64,000 nucleotides of DNA from Glaciimonas soli (GTDB lineage Bacteria; Pseudomonadota; Gammaproteobacteria; Burkholderiales; Burkholderiaceae_D). The notes under the pieces were generated by a model. That model saw only the letters and a program-made list of their open reading frames with translations. It was not told where the DNA came from and searched no databases. The DNA is taken from contig NZ_WINI01000001.1 of NCBI RefSeq assembly GCF_009497155.1, positions 1,178,001 through 1,242,000 of the forward strand, written 5' to 3'. A program made the position numbers and the translations under genes. Shown here piece after piece: positions 27,273 through 37,581 of the stretch. Positions within the stretch are counted from its first letter, which is position 1, and every line of letters starts with the position of its first letter.

Positions 27273-28664
27273 TTAGTTATCTGGATGCGTCATCTGTTCC
27301 GGCTTGACCCAAGCCGCGAACTCTTGTTCAGTGACATAACCCAAGACTAGCGCCGCTTGCTTCAAAGTGCTGCCGTCATGGTGCGCGCGCTTAGCAATTT
27401 GTGCCGCTTTGTCGTAACCAATATGCGGCGCCAATGCGGTGACCAACATCAAAGAACGTTCCATCAAGTCGGCTATCCGCTCTTCATTGGCGACAATGCC
27501 GCGCGCGCAATGCTGATCAAAACTTGCCATGCCATCGGCCAGCAAACGTACACTTTGCAGGAAATTATGAACGATCAGTGGTTTAAATACGTTTAATTCA
27601 AAATTACCCGAAGCGCCACCGAAATTGATCGCGACATCATTTCCAAACACTTGACAGCAAATCATCGTCAACGCTTCGCACTGTGTGGGATTAACCTTGC
27701 CTGGCATGATGGAGCTACCTGGTTCATTTTCAGGAATGCTGATTTCTCCCAAGCCAGAGCGTGGGCCGGACGCCAGCCAACGAATATCATTGGCAATTTT
27801 CATCAAGGCAGCCGCCAGCGTTTTTAACGCCCCATGTGCAGCCACGAATGCATCGTGCGCCGCGAGCGCCGCGAATTTATTGTCGGCGGTGTGAAATGGC
27901 AGCAGCAGCAATTCACTTAGTTTAGCAGCAACTTGCGCACCAAACTCAGATGGTGCATTTAAGCCGGTACCAACCGCTGTTCCACCAGCGGCCAAAGCGG
28001 ACAAGGCATTTAATGACGCATTAATGATCACTTCGGCGTGATTGAGTTGTGCAACATACGCCGAAAATTCCTGCCCTAAAGTCAATGGAGTCGCATCTTG
28101 CAAATGGGTCCGACCAATCTTCACTATCGTAGCGAAGGCAATTGCTTTTTGGTCCAAGGTAGTCCGCAAGGCGCGCAAGGCGGGTAGCAATGATCGCGTA
28201 AGCCCGACCATCGCTGCCACATGCATTGCCGTTGGAAAAATATCATTCGATGACTGACTGAGATTGACCGCATCATTAGGGTGAACCATCCGCGTCTGAC
28301 CACGTACACCTCCCAACAACTCCGAGGCGCGATTGGCTAAAACCTCATTCATGTTCATATTGCTTTGCGTACCCGAGCCGGTTTGCCATACCGCTAATGG
28401 AAATTCATCCGGGTGCTGACCATTCATCACTTCTTGTGCAGCTTGCATAATGGCAGTGGCTTGCCGTTGATCCAATTTTTTCAAATCAAGATTGGTTTGC
28501 GCACAAGCATATTTCACGGTTGCCAGCGCTGCAATCAATTCCGTCGGCATGCGTTCAGTAGAGATATGAAAATGCTCCAGTGAGCGCTGCGTTTGCGCTC
28601 CCCATAATCGCGCAGCGGGGACTTTAATATCGCCAAAGGTATCCCGTTCAATTCTGGTGCTCAT
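27273..28664 (-). CDS. fumC: Class II fumarate hydratase (fumarase C)
   Basis: 463-residue iron-free cytosolic enzyme of the citric-acid cycle that interconverts fumarate and malate. Signatures: [14 protein letters not shown] near the start, [19 protein letters not shown], and the superfamily loop [15 protein letters not shown] with the catalytic Ser at residues 317-318. Length and order match FumC. The gene is alone on the minus strand; promoter in 28665-28855. Aspartase and adenylosuccinate lyase share the loop but not the rest of these motifs. Confidence 0.97.
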   Translation of the reverse strand: MSTRIERDTFGDIKVPAARLWGAQTQRSLEHFHISTERMPTELIAALATVKYACAQTNLDLKKLDQRQATAIMQAAQEVMNGQHPDEFPLAVWQTGSGTQSNMNMNEVLANRASELLGGVRGQTRMVHPNDAVNLSQSSNDIFPTAMHVAAMVGLTRSLLPALRALRTTLDQKAIAFATIVKIGRTHLQDATPLTLGQEFSAYVAQLNHAEVIINASLNALSALAAGGTAVGTGLNAPSEFGAQVAAKLSELLLLPFHTADNKFAALAAHDAFVAAHGALKTLAAALMKIANDIRWLASGPRSGLGEISIPENEPGSSIMPGKVNPTQCEALTMICCQVFGNDVAINFGGASGNFELNVFKPLIVHNFLQSVRLLADGMASFDQHCARGIVANEERIADLMERSLMLVTALAPHIGYDKAAQIAKRAHHDGSTLKQAALVLGYVTEQEFAAWVKPEQMTHPDN

Positions 28665-28677
28665 GATCAGCCTTATG

Positions 28678-28703
28678 AAATTGAATAATTAAATTGAATA
28701 ATT
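28678..28703. repeat. Short tandem repeat upstream of fumC
   Basis: Two exact copies of the 13-bp unit AAATTGAATAATT, followed by a partial third. A/T-rich, just before the fumC ATG, so it may affect promoter or leader activity. Confidence 0.7.
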
Positions 28704-28855
28704 AAATTAAATATATAAAGTGATGGCTTCGAAAATGTAGGGTGGTCGGAACGTTGCAATACGCATTAATGGTCGACGATGGACACCGATGGATATCACC
28801 ACATGCGTTATGGATCTGCGACCGGCTCTCTGATTAACGTAAATTATATAATTTA

Positions 28856-31714
28856 CTACAGCATTTTTCCTTCTCTCAGCATTGCCTCAAATGCCTCACT
28901 CGATACTGGCGGGCTAAAATAAAATCCTTGTATTTCATCACAATGCTGACGCCGCAAAAAGGCAATCTGTTCATTCGTTTCCACACCTTCAGCAATCACT
29001 TGCAGACGCAAGTTATGCGCTAACGAAATGATAGAAGCCACAATCGCAGCATCGTCTTGATCGTTAGTAATATCACGTACAAAAGATTGATCAATTTTCA
29101 GCGCATCAATCGGAAAGCGCTTAAGGTAAGCAAGGCTGGAATAACCGGTTCCAAAATCATCAATCGATAACTGAACACCAACGCTTTTCAAATGTTTGAG
29201 AATGCCGACAGCAAGCTCCACGTCTGACATGACCAGACTTTCCGTTAACTCCACTTCCAGATAATGCGGCGTTAACTCAGTGTCATGTAATGTCTTAATA
29301 ATCGACTGTACCAAATCTTTTTGATAAAACTGACGCACTGATAAATTGACCGCCACGCGTAAATAGCCTAGGCCTTTACGTTGCAAATCTTTATTAAATT
29401 CACATGCGGTACGCAAGACCCACGCGCCAATTTGTACAATCATGCCGGTTTCTTCGGCCACTTCGATAAATCGAATCGGGGAAATAGCACCAAATTTAGG
29501 ATGTATCCAACGAATCAACGCTTCCATCCCAATAATACGCCCTGTGCGCACATCCACTTGCGGCTGGTAATGCAAGACAAACTCCTTGCGTTCCAATGCA
29601 GTGCGTAAATCGCCTTCGATACGTAAGCGCTCTAAAGCCCTTTCATTCATGGCCGCGGTGTAAAACTGGTAATTATTGCTCCCCATTTCCTTGGCGCGAT
29701 ACATGGCGATATCGGCATTTTTAAGCAAGGTTTCCGGATCTTGTCCATCATTCGGATATACCGCCACCCCCACACTGCAAGTCAGGAAAAAATCATGGCC
29801 CTCAATTTGCAACGGCTTTGCAATCGCATCCATCAAACGTTGTATCAGATTAACTGCCAAGGTTTCTTCAGGACGCTCCGGCAAAATCAGAACGAACTCA
29901 TCTCCGCCAAGGCGGGCAATCGTATCGAATTCACGTGTAAAAGCTTTAAGCAATGCCGCCACTTTGTTCAGTAGTTGATCACCGGCGTTGTGACCCAAAG
30001 TGTCATTAACGAATTTAAATCTATCCAAATCCAGAAATAGCACCCACACTTGATGGTTATAGCGGGCACCATAAACAATCGACTGGCTTAAGCGATCCCG
30101 CAGTACATTGCGATTGACCAATCCGGTAAGCGTATCGTGACGCGCTTGATGTTCCAGCTCGGACTCATAACGCTTCATTTCTGTGATGTCGTACAAAGCG
30201 GTGACGAAATGCGTGACCTTATCGAAATCGTCTTTGACCGGCGCAATATACATATCCGTCCATAACAACCCACCGTCTTTACGATAGCTACGAAATATGG
30301 CATTGCCAGTGCGCTTTTCTTTGATGGCACTGTAAATTTCTTCTTTGCCTATCTGCTCAATATCTGCTCCCTGCAGAATTTCGAGATTGTGTCCTATCAC
30401 TTGCTCGGCACTGTAACCGGTGATGCGTTCAAATGCAGGATTAACATATTCGATAGCATAGTCCGGCGCGGCGGCACTACTAATAATAATGGCGTGCGCA
30501 CTCGATTCAATCGCGCGTTCACGCAGCTGCAGCGCTTGCTCCGCACGTTTCCGTGCGACGCTATCTTCTTTCATTAATTCGGTTGCTATGCGCACTTGCT
30601 GACTCTGCACGCCGACTAATTGCTGAATCTGTCTTGAACGCCTTCCGGTTACATACACATAAGTAGCGCCAAACAAACTCAATAAAGTGCCAAGCAGCAG
30701 AACCAGTAGCGAGCCTTCATGATTTTTAGTGATTCGTCCCACAGGGATTGCGGCAACGACATACCATTCCTTCCCGGCGACATCAAAAGTGCGTGAAATG
30801 GTTTCAGGAGTATCTTGAAATAACCATTTTGGCAGATGATCGAAAACACTGGTTTCCACCATCTTCACCGGTTTAATAGCGCTGCGATATACCAAAGCGT
30901 TCTCATCGGGTGTCGCGCTGGCATACACATGAAGTATGACGTTAGCTAAGGGCTGGTTGCCCTCATTTTCCAAAATTTTCTCTACTACCTGATCCGCACG
31001 AAGCACTGCGCTGGTATAGCCGACTACCTCCCGATGCCTGTCTTCTACTGTATTTATCACCGCACCATGCCGATACACCGGCATCACAATGACGAAACCC
31101 AATCGATTATTACGCAATTGCGCAACGTTAAATAAATTGGAGGCCGATGGCAGACCGGTATCGCGTGCGCGTTCAGTCGGGCCTTGCAACGCCGGACTAT
31201 TGCTGACGTCCAGACCAAATGCAAGTTCATTGCCTTGCATCGGTTCTATATAGTCAACAATACGTAATTGTTTTGAAGTGATCGGCTCTTCCGTCTCGAT
31301 TGCCGAAGCATCCGCCCAATCCAGTTCTTTAATTTTAAAATCGGGATAACGCTTGCGCATCTGCGCTTCAAATGCAGTGCGTTCTGAGGGCGCAAGTATC
31401 CGTTGGTAACTCAGCGCATAGATGTACGGAGAGCGCTGTAGCAATGGCTGGACAAAAACGCGGAATTGATCACGCGTAGGTTTATCAACGGCGATAAAAA
31501 GCTGCGTCACCGTGCGTAAATCATGCACCATATCTTCAAAACCTTTAACCACCGTACGCAGATGGATATCGGCACTTTGATGAAAATCAGAACGCATTTT
31601 TTGATGTTCCAGGTGACGCACACCCAAAAACATACTCATCGTGATGAGGAAACCCGACAACAAGGTTGCAAAAGTTACTAAAGGTAAAAAAAGAGGATGG
31701 TCTCTTCGAAACAT
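28856..31714 (-). CDS. CHASE-PAS-GGDEF-EAL cyclic-di-GMP signalling protein
   Basis: 952-residue membrane protein. Transmembrane helix at the start (PLFLPLVTFATLLSGFLI), periplasmic CHASE sensor domain (to ~residue 310), second helix (LLVLLLGTLLSLFGATYVYV), PAS domain with ALYDITEMKRYE at its end, GGDEF domain with intact LGGDEFVLILPE (GGDEF at 603-607), and EAL domain with GMEALIRW (EAL at 731-733) and DDFGTGYSSLAYLKRFPID. Both catalytic motifs look complete, so it may synthesise or degrade c-di-GMP. The ATG at 31714 has GGAG 5 nt upstream; a longer frame to 31807 is less likely. Ligand is not known. Confidence 0.93.
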   Translation of the reverse strand: MFRRDHPLFLPLVTFATLLSGFLITMSMFLGVRHLEHQKMRSDFHQSADIHLRTVVKGFEDMVHDLRTVTQLFIAVDKPTRDQFRVFVQPLLQRSPYIYALSYQRILAPSERTAFEAQMRKRYPDFKIKELDWADASAIETEEPITSKQLRIVDYIEPMQGNELAFGLDVSNSPALQGPTERARDTGLPSASNLFNVAQLRNNRLGFVIVMPVYRHGAVINTVEDRHREVVGYTSAVLRADQVVEKILENEGNQPLANVILHVYASATPDENALVYRSAIKPVKMVETSVFDHLPKWLFQDTPETISRTFDVAGKEWYVVAAIPVGRITKNHEGSLLVLLLGTLLSLFGATYVYVTGRRSRQIQQLVGVQSQQVRIATELMKEDSVARKRAEQALQLRERAIESSAHAIIISSAAAPDYAIEYVNPAFERITGYSAEQVIGHNLEILQGADIEQIGKEEIYSAIKEKRTGNAIFRSYRKDGGLLWTDMYIAPVKDDFDKVTHFVTALYDITEMKRYESELEHQARHDTLTGLVNRNVLRDRLSQSIVYGARYNHQVWVLFLDLDRFKFVNDTLGHNAGDQLLNKVAALLKAFTREFDTIARLGGDEFVLILPERPEETLAVNLIQRLMDAIAKPLQIEGHDFFLTCSVGVAVYPNDGQDPETLLKNADIAMYRAKEMGSNNYQFYTAAMNERALERLRIEGDLRTALERKEFVLHYQPQVDVRTGRIIGMEALIRWIHPKFGAISPIRFIEVAEETGMIVQIGAWVLRTACEFNKDLQRKGLGYLRVAVNLSVRQFYQKDLVQSIIKTLHDTELTPHYLEVELTESLVMSDVELAVGILKHLKSVGVQLSIDDFGTGYSSLAYLKRFPIDALKIDQSFVRDITNDQDDAAIVASIISLAHNLRLQVIAEGVETNEQIAFLRRQHCDEIQGFYFSPPVSSEAFEAMLREGKML

Positions 31715-32014
31715 TTCCGCTCCGCTATATTGGACTTCTGTCAAAACCATCGCCTCCGCTAAAGCTAGCCCGCATAAATTTATGCCGATAAACGCAGACG
31801 TACGCATGTACGATGCGCATCACGGGTACGATAATTGATTGGTCAGCTTAAGCTGAGAACAGATTCCAAAAGTTGTCTATTTACTTGTTCAAAATATTAC
31901 GACAAGTTTAACTAGGAAAAGTCTAGCTGAGATTTCTTTTCGGGATTAAAGCAGTATTTCAATGCAAATTAATGAATTTATTTCCGCAATGAAATTTAAT
32001 GTTGTTTGGCGCTA

Positions 32015-32362
32015 TCAAACGCCTGATTTATCGGTGGTTGATGGCTCTGGAAGCAAGCAGGCATCTACAACTTGCAAATTGTTATCTTTCGCAAAGTTAA
32101 CCACAAAATGATAGGCAAGCGGTTCGATCTCACGCAGATCCTCATTGACCACTACTGAGCGGATCCCATTGAGCAAAATAGGCCGGACGTATGGGGAGTA
32201 TTGCAGATGGGCATTGCGCCCTCCGCTTTCTGGGCGAAAACATGACATCACACCACATAAGCGATCAGACCAGTCACTAGGTCGGAATTGCTTACCGTCG
32301 GTGGTAACGCCTAGGATAAAAAACTCGCGGGCGAGATTAGCAGGTGGAATAGTATCGGCCAT
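32015..32362 (-). CDS. DUF3579 domain-containing protein
   Basis: 115 residues, small soluble protein. The block REFFILGVTTDGKQFRPSDW followed by SDRLCGVMSCF and YSPYVRPILLNG is the core of DUF3579, a family found mostly in betaproteobacteria with no known function. There is no signal peptide or membrane segment. It is a lone gene, with the CobD-like gene downstream on the other side of a palindromic element. A promoter should lie just above 32362. Confidence 0.85.
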   Translation of the reverse strand: MADTIPPANLAREFFILGVTTDGKQFRPSDWSDRLCGVMSCFRPESGGRNAHLQYSPYVRPILLNGIRSVVVNEDLREIEPLAYHFVVNFAKDNNLQVVDACLLPEPSTTDKSGV

Positions 32363-32534
32363 GCATACAACTCATTTCTTCTATAACAATACGTACAGAT
32401 TGATGCTCACCATCCTTGTGGGCGGTGCGCCAGTGATTAGTAAGTAAGGCTTACGAAATCATGCATATTATATCTTATAGAAGACTAGAAGTACTTGATG
32501 AAAAATGCGGGAGCATTAAATGCCCCGCTTTTAT

Positions 32535-32626
32535 GTGCGCTAAAAAATTTTAGACCCGGCGCATCGACGACAGTACAACGGCAAGGTCAGTCGGCACAAC
32601 AACGTAGAAACATTTTGGTGCTTTTA
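32535..32626. repeat. Dispersed palindromic element, diverged copy C
   Basis: AGACCCGGCGCATCGACGA, CAGTACAACGGCAAGG and CAACAACGTAGAAACA mirror the core of copies A and B with substitutions and a small deletion. Imperfect ends CTAAAAAATTTT and CATTTTGGTGC pair weakly. Its right end reaches the stop codon of the CobD/CbiB-like gene. Confidence 0.65.
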
Positions 32627-33589
32627 AGCAACCCAGATAGCGATAGACAGCAATAATAACAAAAACATCCAGAGTAGCACCGCCCTCCAGACCAAGCCGA
32701 CCGTGCTTTGCAATGCGCGCGGCGTTGGCGCATCACCCGGCGGAGCATCACTCTCCTCATCAAGTTCGCTCGCATCTACAATCGAGGCATCAACAGGCAG
32801 AATCGTACTCGCATTTTCGTCAGGCGTGCCAAGCAATACTCCCATGGCACCACCGCCGGCTGACAAAATAATACCGTCAGTTTCACTTTTCCAGCGGCCA
32901 GCAAAATTACGCCAGGCGAAAATTGCATCTTCAAAATTACCCACAACGGCAAATGCAGCTGCCGTCAAACGTGCTGGAATCCAATCTATCCAGTAGAAAG
33001 CTTGTGCTGCGAAGCGCCCAAAATTTTCATTTCTCATATGATCTGGCTCATTCCAAGCCCGTGCCAAGTACTCAGACACACGATACATTACTGCACAAGC
33101 CGGACCGATCGGCATCAGAAACCAGAAAAATACGCCAAACACATTCCGATGTGTGGTGATTAAAGCCTTTTCAACGGCAATCCGGGAAATTTCACCCACC
33201 TCCATATTGGTCGTATCTTGCTTAGTCCACTCCGCCAACAATGTCCGCGCGGTTGTTTCGTCCCCAGTATTGAGCGCCAGCTGAATAGAGGTGAAGTAAT
33301 GACTATAGTGGCGAAATCCCAGCGTCAGATAAACGATCACCACATTCCAGATAAACGCCGCAGCAAAGCCGATATGCAGACATAACCAATAAATCAACGC
33401 CGTCGGCACCATCAATGCCAACATCATGCAACACCACGCCAATCGTCCATGACGCGCCTGCCCTGCATTGAACCACGCCTCCATTCTGGTAGCGAAATAT
33501 TTGATCCATGCATAAACTGGATTGTCTGCGCGTAGCGGCTTGAGTTGCTCGATCAGCAGCGCCAATAGAATAGAGAAAAAAGTCATCAA
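32624..33589 (-). CDS. CobD/CbiB-like membrane protein
   Basis: 321-residue multi-helix inner-membrane protein. The opening FFSILLALLIEQLKPL and later GVFFWFLMPIGPACAVMYRV with YWIDWIPARLTAAAFAVVGNF match the CobD/CbiB family, which includes cobalamin adenosylcobinamide-phosphate synthase and AmpE-like proteins. In Burkholderiales this version lies next to a Nudix CoA pyrophosphatase and away from cobalamin genes, so a cobalamin role is doubtful. It ends in a hydrophobic helix (WRAVLLWMFLLLLLSIAIWV) after an acidic loop. The function is unknown. Confidence 0.85.
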   Translation of the reverse strand: MMTFFSILLALLIEQLKPLRADNPVYAWIKYFATRMEAWFNAGQARHGRLAWCCMMLALMVPTALIYWLCLHIGFAAAFIWNVVIVYLTLGFRHYSHYFTSIQLALNTGDETTARTLLAEWTKQDTTNMEVGEISRIAVEKALITTHRNVFGVFFWFLMPIGPACAVMYRVSEYLARAWNEPDHMRNENFGRFAAQAFYWIDWIPARLTAAAFAVVGNFEDAIFAWRNFAGRWKSETDGIILSAGGGAMGVLLGTPDENASTILPVDASIVDASELDEESDAPPGDAPTPRALQSTVGLVWRAVLLWMFLLLLLSIAIWVA

Positions 33590-33610
33590 CCAGCCTTAGG
33601 TGTTAGGAAA

Positions 33611-33713
33611 TAAGTATGCAAAAAATTGTGTAGACCAGGCGTATCGACGCAAATAGTACGACTGTACGGCAAGGCGGCGCAACAAGGTATAAACAATTTT
33701 TTGGTCGTACTTA
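33611..33713. repeat. Dispersed palindromic element, copy B (~103 bp)
   Basis: Ends TAAGTATGCAAAAAATTGT and ACAATTTTTTGGTCGTACTTA are inverted copies with small differences. The core AGACCAGGCGTATCGACGCA, AGTACGACTGTACGGCAAGG and CAACAAGGTATAAA matches copy A closely. Located between the Nudix and CobD-like genes. Confidence 0.85.
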
Positions 33714-33823
33714 CATCTCGTGAAACTTGTTTATTATTATGAATACAAGGATATGACTATACGATAACGCAGGCTGGTCACAGAATCAAATTTGACGCAA
33801 AAAAACTGATGCTTAAGCGCTCA

Positions 33824-34495
33824 CTATGCCCGCAATAGGTGAAACAGATTACGCAGCATAGCGGCAGTTGCCCCCCAAATAAAAAATCTATCGTAGGGCA
33901 TCGTATAAAAAGTCCGACGATAACCATCCGGCAGATCCAGTGTACGTAGCTGATGATTCAAGCCATCCATCAAAAATGCCAATGGCACTTCGAATATCTC
34001 TGCCACTTCATCGGCATCAGCTTTAAATTCCACCGGTGGCGTAATCAATCCCACCACTGGCGTGACACGATATCCTGTTCCGGTGAAATATTCGGGCATA
34101 GTGCCGATCACTTCCACTTGCTCGCGTGGCAAGCCGATCTCCTCCTCCGCTTCACGCAATGCGGTCTCTATCGGCGAGGTGTCGTATGTTTCAGCACGCC
34201 CACCCGGAAAACTCACTTGCCCGGCATGATCTGTCAGATGTGCGGTGCGCTGCGTAAATAGCAAAGTAAGCCCTTCGTCGCGCAATACAATTGGCATCAA
34301 TACGGATGCTGCGGTAGGCTCAACCTGCTGCGTCTGCAGACGTAAGCGTTCATCGGTTTTTTCAGGCTGCCATACAGGAGGTTGGACGAAACGCTGCCGT
34401 AACCATGCAGCATTTAAGCGCTCTGGAGACAATGCCAACTCGCCGGCCACGTTGTCGATTGGCAGCATTAATGGATCAAAAGTCAACTTAACCAA
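33824..34495 (-). CDS. Nudix hydrolase, CoA pyrophosphatase family
   Basis: 223-residue enzyme likely to cleave CoA or acyl-CoA into phosphopantetheine and 3',5'-ADP. The CoA-type Nudix signature is complete: VSFPGGRAETYD, then TALREAEEEIGLPREQVEVI, with the two-residue offset seen in NudL/YeaB. Upstream LLFTQRTAHLTDHAGQVSF is also characteristic. The N-terminal 60 residues are a family-specific extension. It precedes the CobD-like gene on the same strand, a conserved pair in betaproteobacteria. Confidence 0.92.
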   Translation of the reverse strand: MVKLTFDPLMLPIDNVAGELALSPERLNAAWLRQRFVQPPVWQPEKTDERLRLQTQQVEPTAASVLMPIVLRDEGLTLLFTQRTAHLTDHAGQVSFPGGRAETYDTSPIETALREAEEEIGLPREQVEVIGTMPEYFTGTGYRVTPVVGLITPPVEFKADADEVAEIFEVPLAFLMDGLNHQLRTLDLPDGYRRTFYTMPYDRFFIWGATAAMLRNLFHLLRA

Positions 34496-34614
34496 AACAT
34501 TTCCTATTTAAGGATGCACCATCTTATTTTTTCTGCAATATGCTTGTTATATATTTTAATTATGGCCGCATGAAAATAAATTGAACAGTAAATTGCGCAA
34601 CAAAAAGGTGAAAT

Positions 34615-34645
34615 AAAAAAGGACGCCAATTGGCGTCCTTTTTTA
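34615..34645 (-). terminator. Rho-independent terminator of the rpsP-rimM-trmD-rplS operon
   Basis: AAAAAAGGACGCC AATT GGCGTCCTTTTTT is a perfect palindrome, just after the rplS stop codon. The symmetric A/T runs make it work in both directions. Confidence 0.95.
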
Positions 34646-34665
34646 TGTAAAACATACCAAACAAC

Positions 34666-35049
34666 TTATTCGGCAGCTTTAGCGACAACACGACGTTGTG
34701 GCAATTTTTCTTTGATACGTGCCGATTTACCTGAACGCTCACGCAGGTAGTACAGCTTAGCGCGACGTACATCACCGCGACGTTTCACTTCAATCGAAGC
34801 GATCAGTGGCGAATACAATTGGAATGTACGCTCAACGCCTTCGCCGGAAGAAATCTTACGGACGATGAAGTTGGAATTCAAACCACGGTTACGACGAGAA
34901 ATTACAACACCTTCGTAAGCCTGCGCACGCTTGCGTGTACCTTCAACCACGTTGACGTTAACGACAACGGTGTCACCAGGGGCGAATTCAGGGATGTTTT
35001 TGCCTAAACGGGCAATTTCTTCTTGCTCAAGTTGCTGGATCAGATCCAT
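34666..35049 (-). CDS. rplS: 50S ribosomal protein L19
   Basis: 127-residue large-subunit protein at the 30S-50S interface. [20 protein letters not shown] and the central [20 protein letters not shown] are standard L19, as is the basic tail with [18 protein letters not shown]. The ATG at 35049 has GGAG 6 nt upstream, which rules out the longer TTG start at 35061. Last gene of the operon with rpsP, rimM and trmD, directly before the terminator. Confidence 0.98.
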   Translation of the reverse strand: MDLIQQLEQEEIARLGKNIPEFAPGDTVVVNVNVVEGTRKRAQAYEGVVISRRNRGLNSNFIVRKISSGEGVERTFQLYSPLIASIEVKRRGDVRRAKLYYLRERSGKSARIKEKLPQRRVVAKAAE

Positions 35050-35145
35050 TTTTAGCTCCAAATGCCATCTTGCTGACGCTGTTATTACCTGTGCATTGCT
35101 GCGTGCTCAGTAGAGGATGGGGTTTAAAAAATTACATCATTTTTA

Positions 35146-35907
35146 CTACTTCTCTGCGCTCACTACATTGCGCAAAAACTTTTCGTCGCTGGCTGAAAGC
35201 AAACCTGCCATACGCGCTTTGACTATCAAGTCCGGCCGTTTCTTCGCAGTCGCCAAAAGCGCCTGCTGACGTCGCCATTTCTCAATTTCAGCATGGTGTC
35301 CACCCATCAATACAGGGGGAACAGGCATACCATCATATTCTTCAGGACGAGTGTAATGTGGACAATCAAGCATGCCGTTGACAAAACTGTCTTCGACCGC
35401 TGACGCGCCATCGTTCAGTACGCCAGGCAATTGCCGGATCACCGCATCCATCAATGCCATCGCCGGCAATTCACCGCCCGACAAAACAAAATCGCCAAGG
35501 CTGATTTCTTCGTCAACACAGCGATCCAACAAACGTTGATCGACAGCTTCATAACGACCGCACAACAATATCAAACCCGGCTCTGCACTGAATTGCATTA
35601 CACGCTGATGCGTAAGTGGCTGTCCTTGCGGTGATAAATACACCACTTTAGACACCACCGAAGAAACTTGTTGTTGCCGTTGCTTAGCCGCGTTGATCGC
35701 CGCTTCCAGCGGTTTGGCCAGCATTACCATGCCAGGACCACCGCCGTAAGGCCTGTCATCTACGGTGCGATGATTATCGGTCGTGAAATCACGCGGATTC
35801 CACAATGCCAATTCGCATTTTTTTTGTTCAAACGCACGTCGTGTAATACCCGACTGCGTGAGCGCCGCAAACATTTCAGGGAATAGCGTGACGACATCAA
35901 ATTGCAT
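35146..35907 (-). CDS. trmD: tRNA (guanine37-N1)-methyltransferase
   Basis: 253-residue SPOUT-fold homodimer that places m1G37 next to the anticodon and guards the reading frame; S-adenosylmethionine is the donor. Start [20 protein letters not shown], then [17 protein letters not shown] and the knot motif [14 protein letters not shown], and [18 protein letters not shown]. Normal size. It follows rimM after 39 nt and precedes rplS in the universal order. Confidence 0.98.
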   Translation of the reverse strand: MQFDVVTLFPEMFAALTQSGITRRAFEQKKCELALWNPRDFTTDNHRTVDDRPYGGGPGMVMLAKPLEAAINAAKQRQQQVSSVVSKVVYLSPQGQPLTHQRVMQFSAEPGLILLCGRYEAVDQRLLDRCVDEEISLGDFVLSGGELPAMALMDAVIRQLPGVLNDGASAVEDSFVNGMLDCPHYTRPEEYDGMPVPPVLMGGHHAEIEKWRRQQALLATAKKRPDLIVKARMAGLLSASDEKFLRNVVSAEK

Positions 35908-35946
35908 TATTTATGCCCATCCTCGCCATACCCGCTTCGTTGCGAC

Positions 35947-36579
35947 TTAATAATCCAGACCCCAGTCTACTGTGATCTTTTTTGCCGCCTGATCAACAGT
36001 TTTGACAAATTGGTCCACAAACGGGATCAGCAATTCTGCTGGTGCCTTAGCTTGCACAGCCATATCGGCTGCTGCAGCGATTACAGGTACTGTAATGCGC
36101 AAAATCGGATGTGCGCCATTGTCCATCATGTCAGTGACAATGCCGAGCTGTTCACCTTGCAGATTCTCAACGGCTAAACCGATCAAATCCAACCAGTAAA
36201 ACTCGCCATCTTCCAATGCTGGAAAATGACTACGCCGTACGTGCACCACCGAGCCTTTGAGTGCTTCAGCAGCCTCACGCCCGGCGACACCAACCAAACG
36301 CGCCACAATGTCGCCACTGTGGTGTTTTGCCTGCATCATCTCAACGTCATGCAAATCATGAGGATGAACTTGCCCGCCAAGCTGCGCAGGCTTACCCAAC
36401 CACCATTTTTTAGCACTCAATAAAGCATCAGCATCGGGCGAGTACGGTTTAATCCGGACCCAACCAACAATGCCATAGGCCCCGGTAATGTGACCGACCA
36501 TCACCAAATCTGCTGGGATCGCAACTTCTGCTGCCATTCCGGATTGCTGAGCCGATTGCGTGACGTTAGACAAAGGCAA
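35947..36579 (-). CDS. rimM: Ribosome maturation factor RimM
   Basis: 210-residue 16S-processing factor that binds S19 and helps form the 30S head. The N-terminal RimM domain has MVGHITGAYGIVGWVRIKPY, and the C-terminal PRC-barrel domain has FYWLDLIGLAVENLQGEQLG with the end VDQAAKKITVDWGLDY. An Ala-rich ~25-residue N-terminal extension precedes the core. It starts 5 nt after the rpsP stop codon. Confidence 0.96.
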   Translation of the reverse strand: MPLSNVTQSAQQSGMAAEVAIPADLVMVGHITGAYGIVGWVRIKPYSPDADALLSAKKWWLGKPAQLGGQVHPHDLHDVEMMQAKHHSGDIVARLVGVAGREAAEALKGSVVHVRRSHFPALEDGEFYWLDLIGLAVENLQGEQLGIVTDMMDNGAHPILRITVPVIAAAADMAVQAKAPAELLIPFVDQFVKTVDQAAKKITVDWGLDY

Positions 36580-36584
36580 TACTA

Positions 36585-36833
36585 TTAAGCAGCTTTAGGA
36601 GCAGCAGCAACCAAACGCGCTACTGTTGGCGACATTTGTGCGCCAACGCCTTGCCAGTGTGTCAAACGATCTTGAGCAACACGGAAGCTTTCCGATGCGC
36701 CAGACGCTACTGGGTTGTAAAAACCAATGCGCTCAATAAAGCGACCATCGCGACGATTGCGTGAATCAGTCACTACGATATTGTAAAAAGGGCGCTTCTT
36801 AGCACCACCACGAGATAAACGGATAACGACCAT
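36585..36833 (-). CDS. rpsP: 30S ribosomal protein S16
   Basis: 82-residue small-subunit protein needed for 30S assembly. [20 protein letters not shown], then [20 protein letters not shown], is typical S16. A longer frame to 36953 adds 40 residues that do not belong to the family; GGA ~10 nt before the ATG at 36833 is a weak ribosome-binding site. First gene of the operon; its promoter lies between here and the divergent TM2 gene. Confidence 0.97.
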   Translation of the reverse strand: MVVIRLSRGGAKKRPFYNIVVTDSRNRRDGRFIERIGFYNPVASGASESFRVAQDRLTHWQGVGAQMSPTVARLVAAAPKAA

Positions 36834-37125
36834 AATGATTCCAAAAAGTGTTGTCGAGCACGGAAAAAGCCGTGGATTATAACGCCATTCACCACACCAC
36901 CGCAACCTTATACTGCCAAATTCATATAAAACTATGTCGCATCGCTGCATCATTACGCTGCAGAAATTGCGTTTTAATTCACATTTCCCCCTCTGTTTAT
37001 TACTTTATAGCAAAAATTTTGGCGCACTTTCATTCTGATCGTTTTGACCAGCACGCCTTACGTTACACTACCGCACTCAATAGAGTTATTTCGCCTAGCA
37101 ACCACTCACATCTGCAGCAATACTC

Positions 37126-37542
37126 ATGACCACGCCACATAAAAACAAAACCCTAACCACTTTTCTCGCCACCGTTTTCGGCGGCATCGGACTACATCGT
37201 TTTTACTTGAATGGCATGAAGGATAAATGGGGCTGGCTGCATTTTGTCACTTTGCCATTATCGCTATTGGCATGGTTAATATGGCCGGATCAGCAAAAAA
37301 TGTTTCTATTTTTGCCTTTGTTTATCTCGGCATTAATTGCGATTCTGGAATCGCTGATCATAGGCTTAACGCCAGATGAAAAATGGGATGCGCAACACAA
37401 TGTCGCTTCCGGCAAAAAATCAGCATCAACATGGATATTAGCCGTGATTTTAGTACTTACTGTCGCCGTTGGTGCGACCGGCCTGATCGCTGCCATTGCC
37501 CGCACTTTCGATTTACTATTTACCGGCGGCGCTTATGGATAA
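37126..37542 (+). CDS. TM2 domain-containing membrane protein
   Basis: 138 residues. The TM2 core is the N-terminal half: LTTFLATVFGGIGLHRFYLN followed by WGWLHFVTLPLSLLAWLIWP, with the conserved G-hairpin turn and helix pair. A third helix (TWILAVILVLTVAVGATGLI) follows. The function of bacterial TM2 proteins is not known. It lies divergent from rpsP and 39 nt before the enoyl-CoA hydratase gene on the same strand. Confidence 0.8.
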   Translation: MTTPHKNKTLTTFLATVFGGIGLHRFYLNGMKDKWGWLHFVTLPLSLLAWLIWPDQQKMFLFLPLFISALIAILESLIIGLTPDEKWDAQHNVASGKKSASTWILAVILVLTVAVGATGLIAAIARTFDLLFTGGAYG

Positions 37543-37581
37543 CATTTTCGCCTAATTCCGTTTTATTTTTTTGGAAGAGAC

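Noticed and set aside
34562-34775. 71-residue minus-strand frame over the rplS terminator
   Set aside because: Out of frame with rplS and made of the terminator palindrome.
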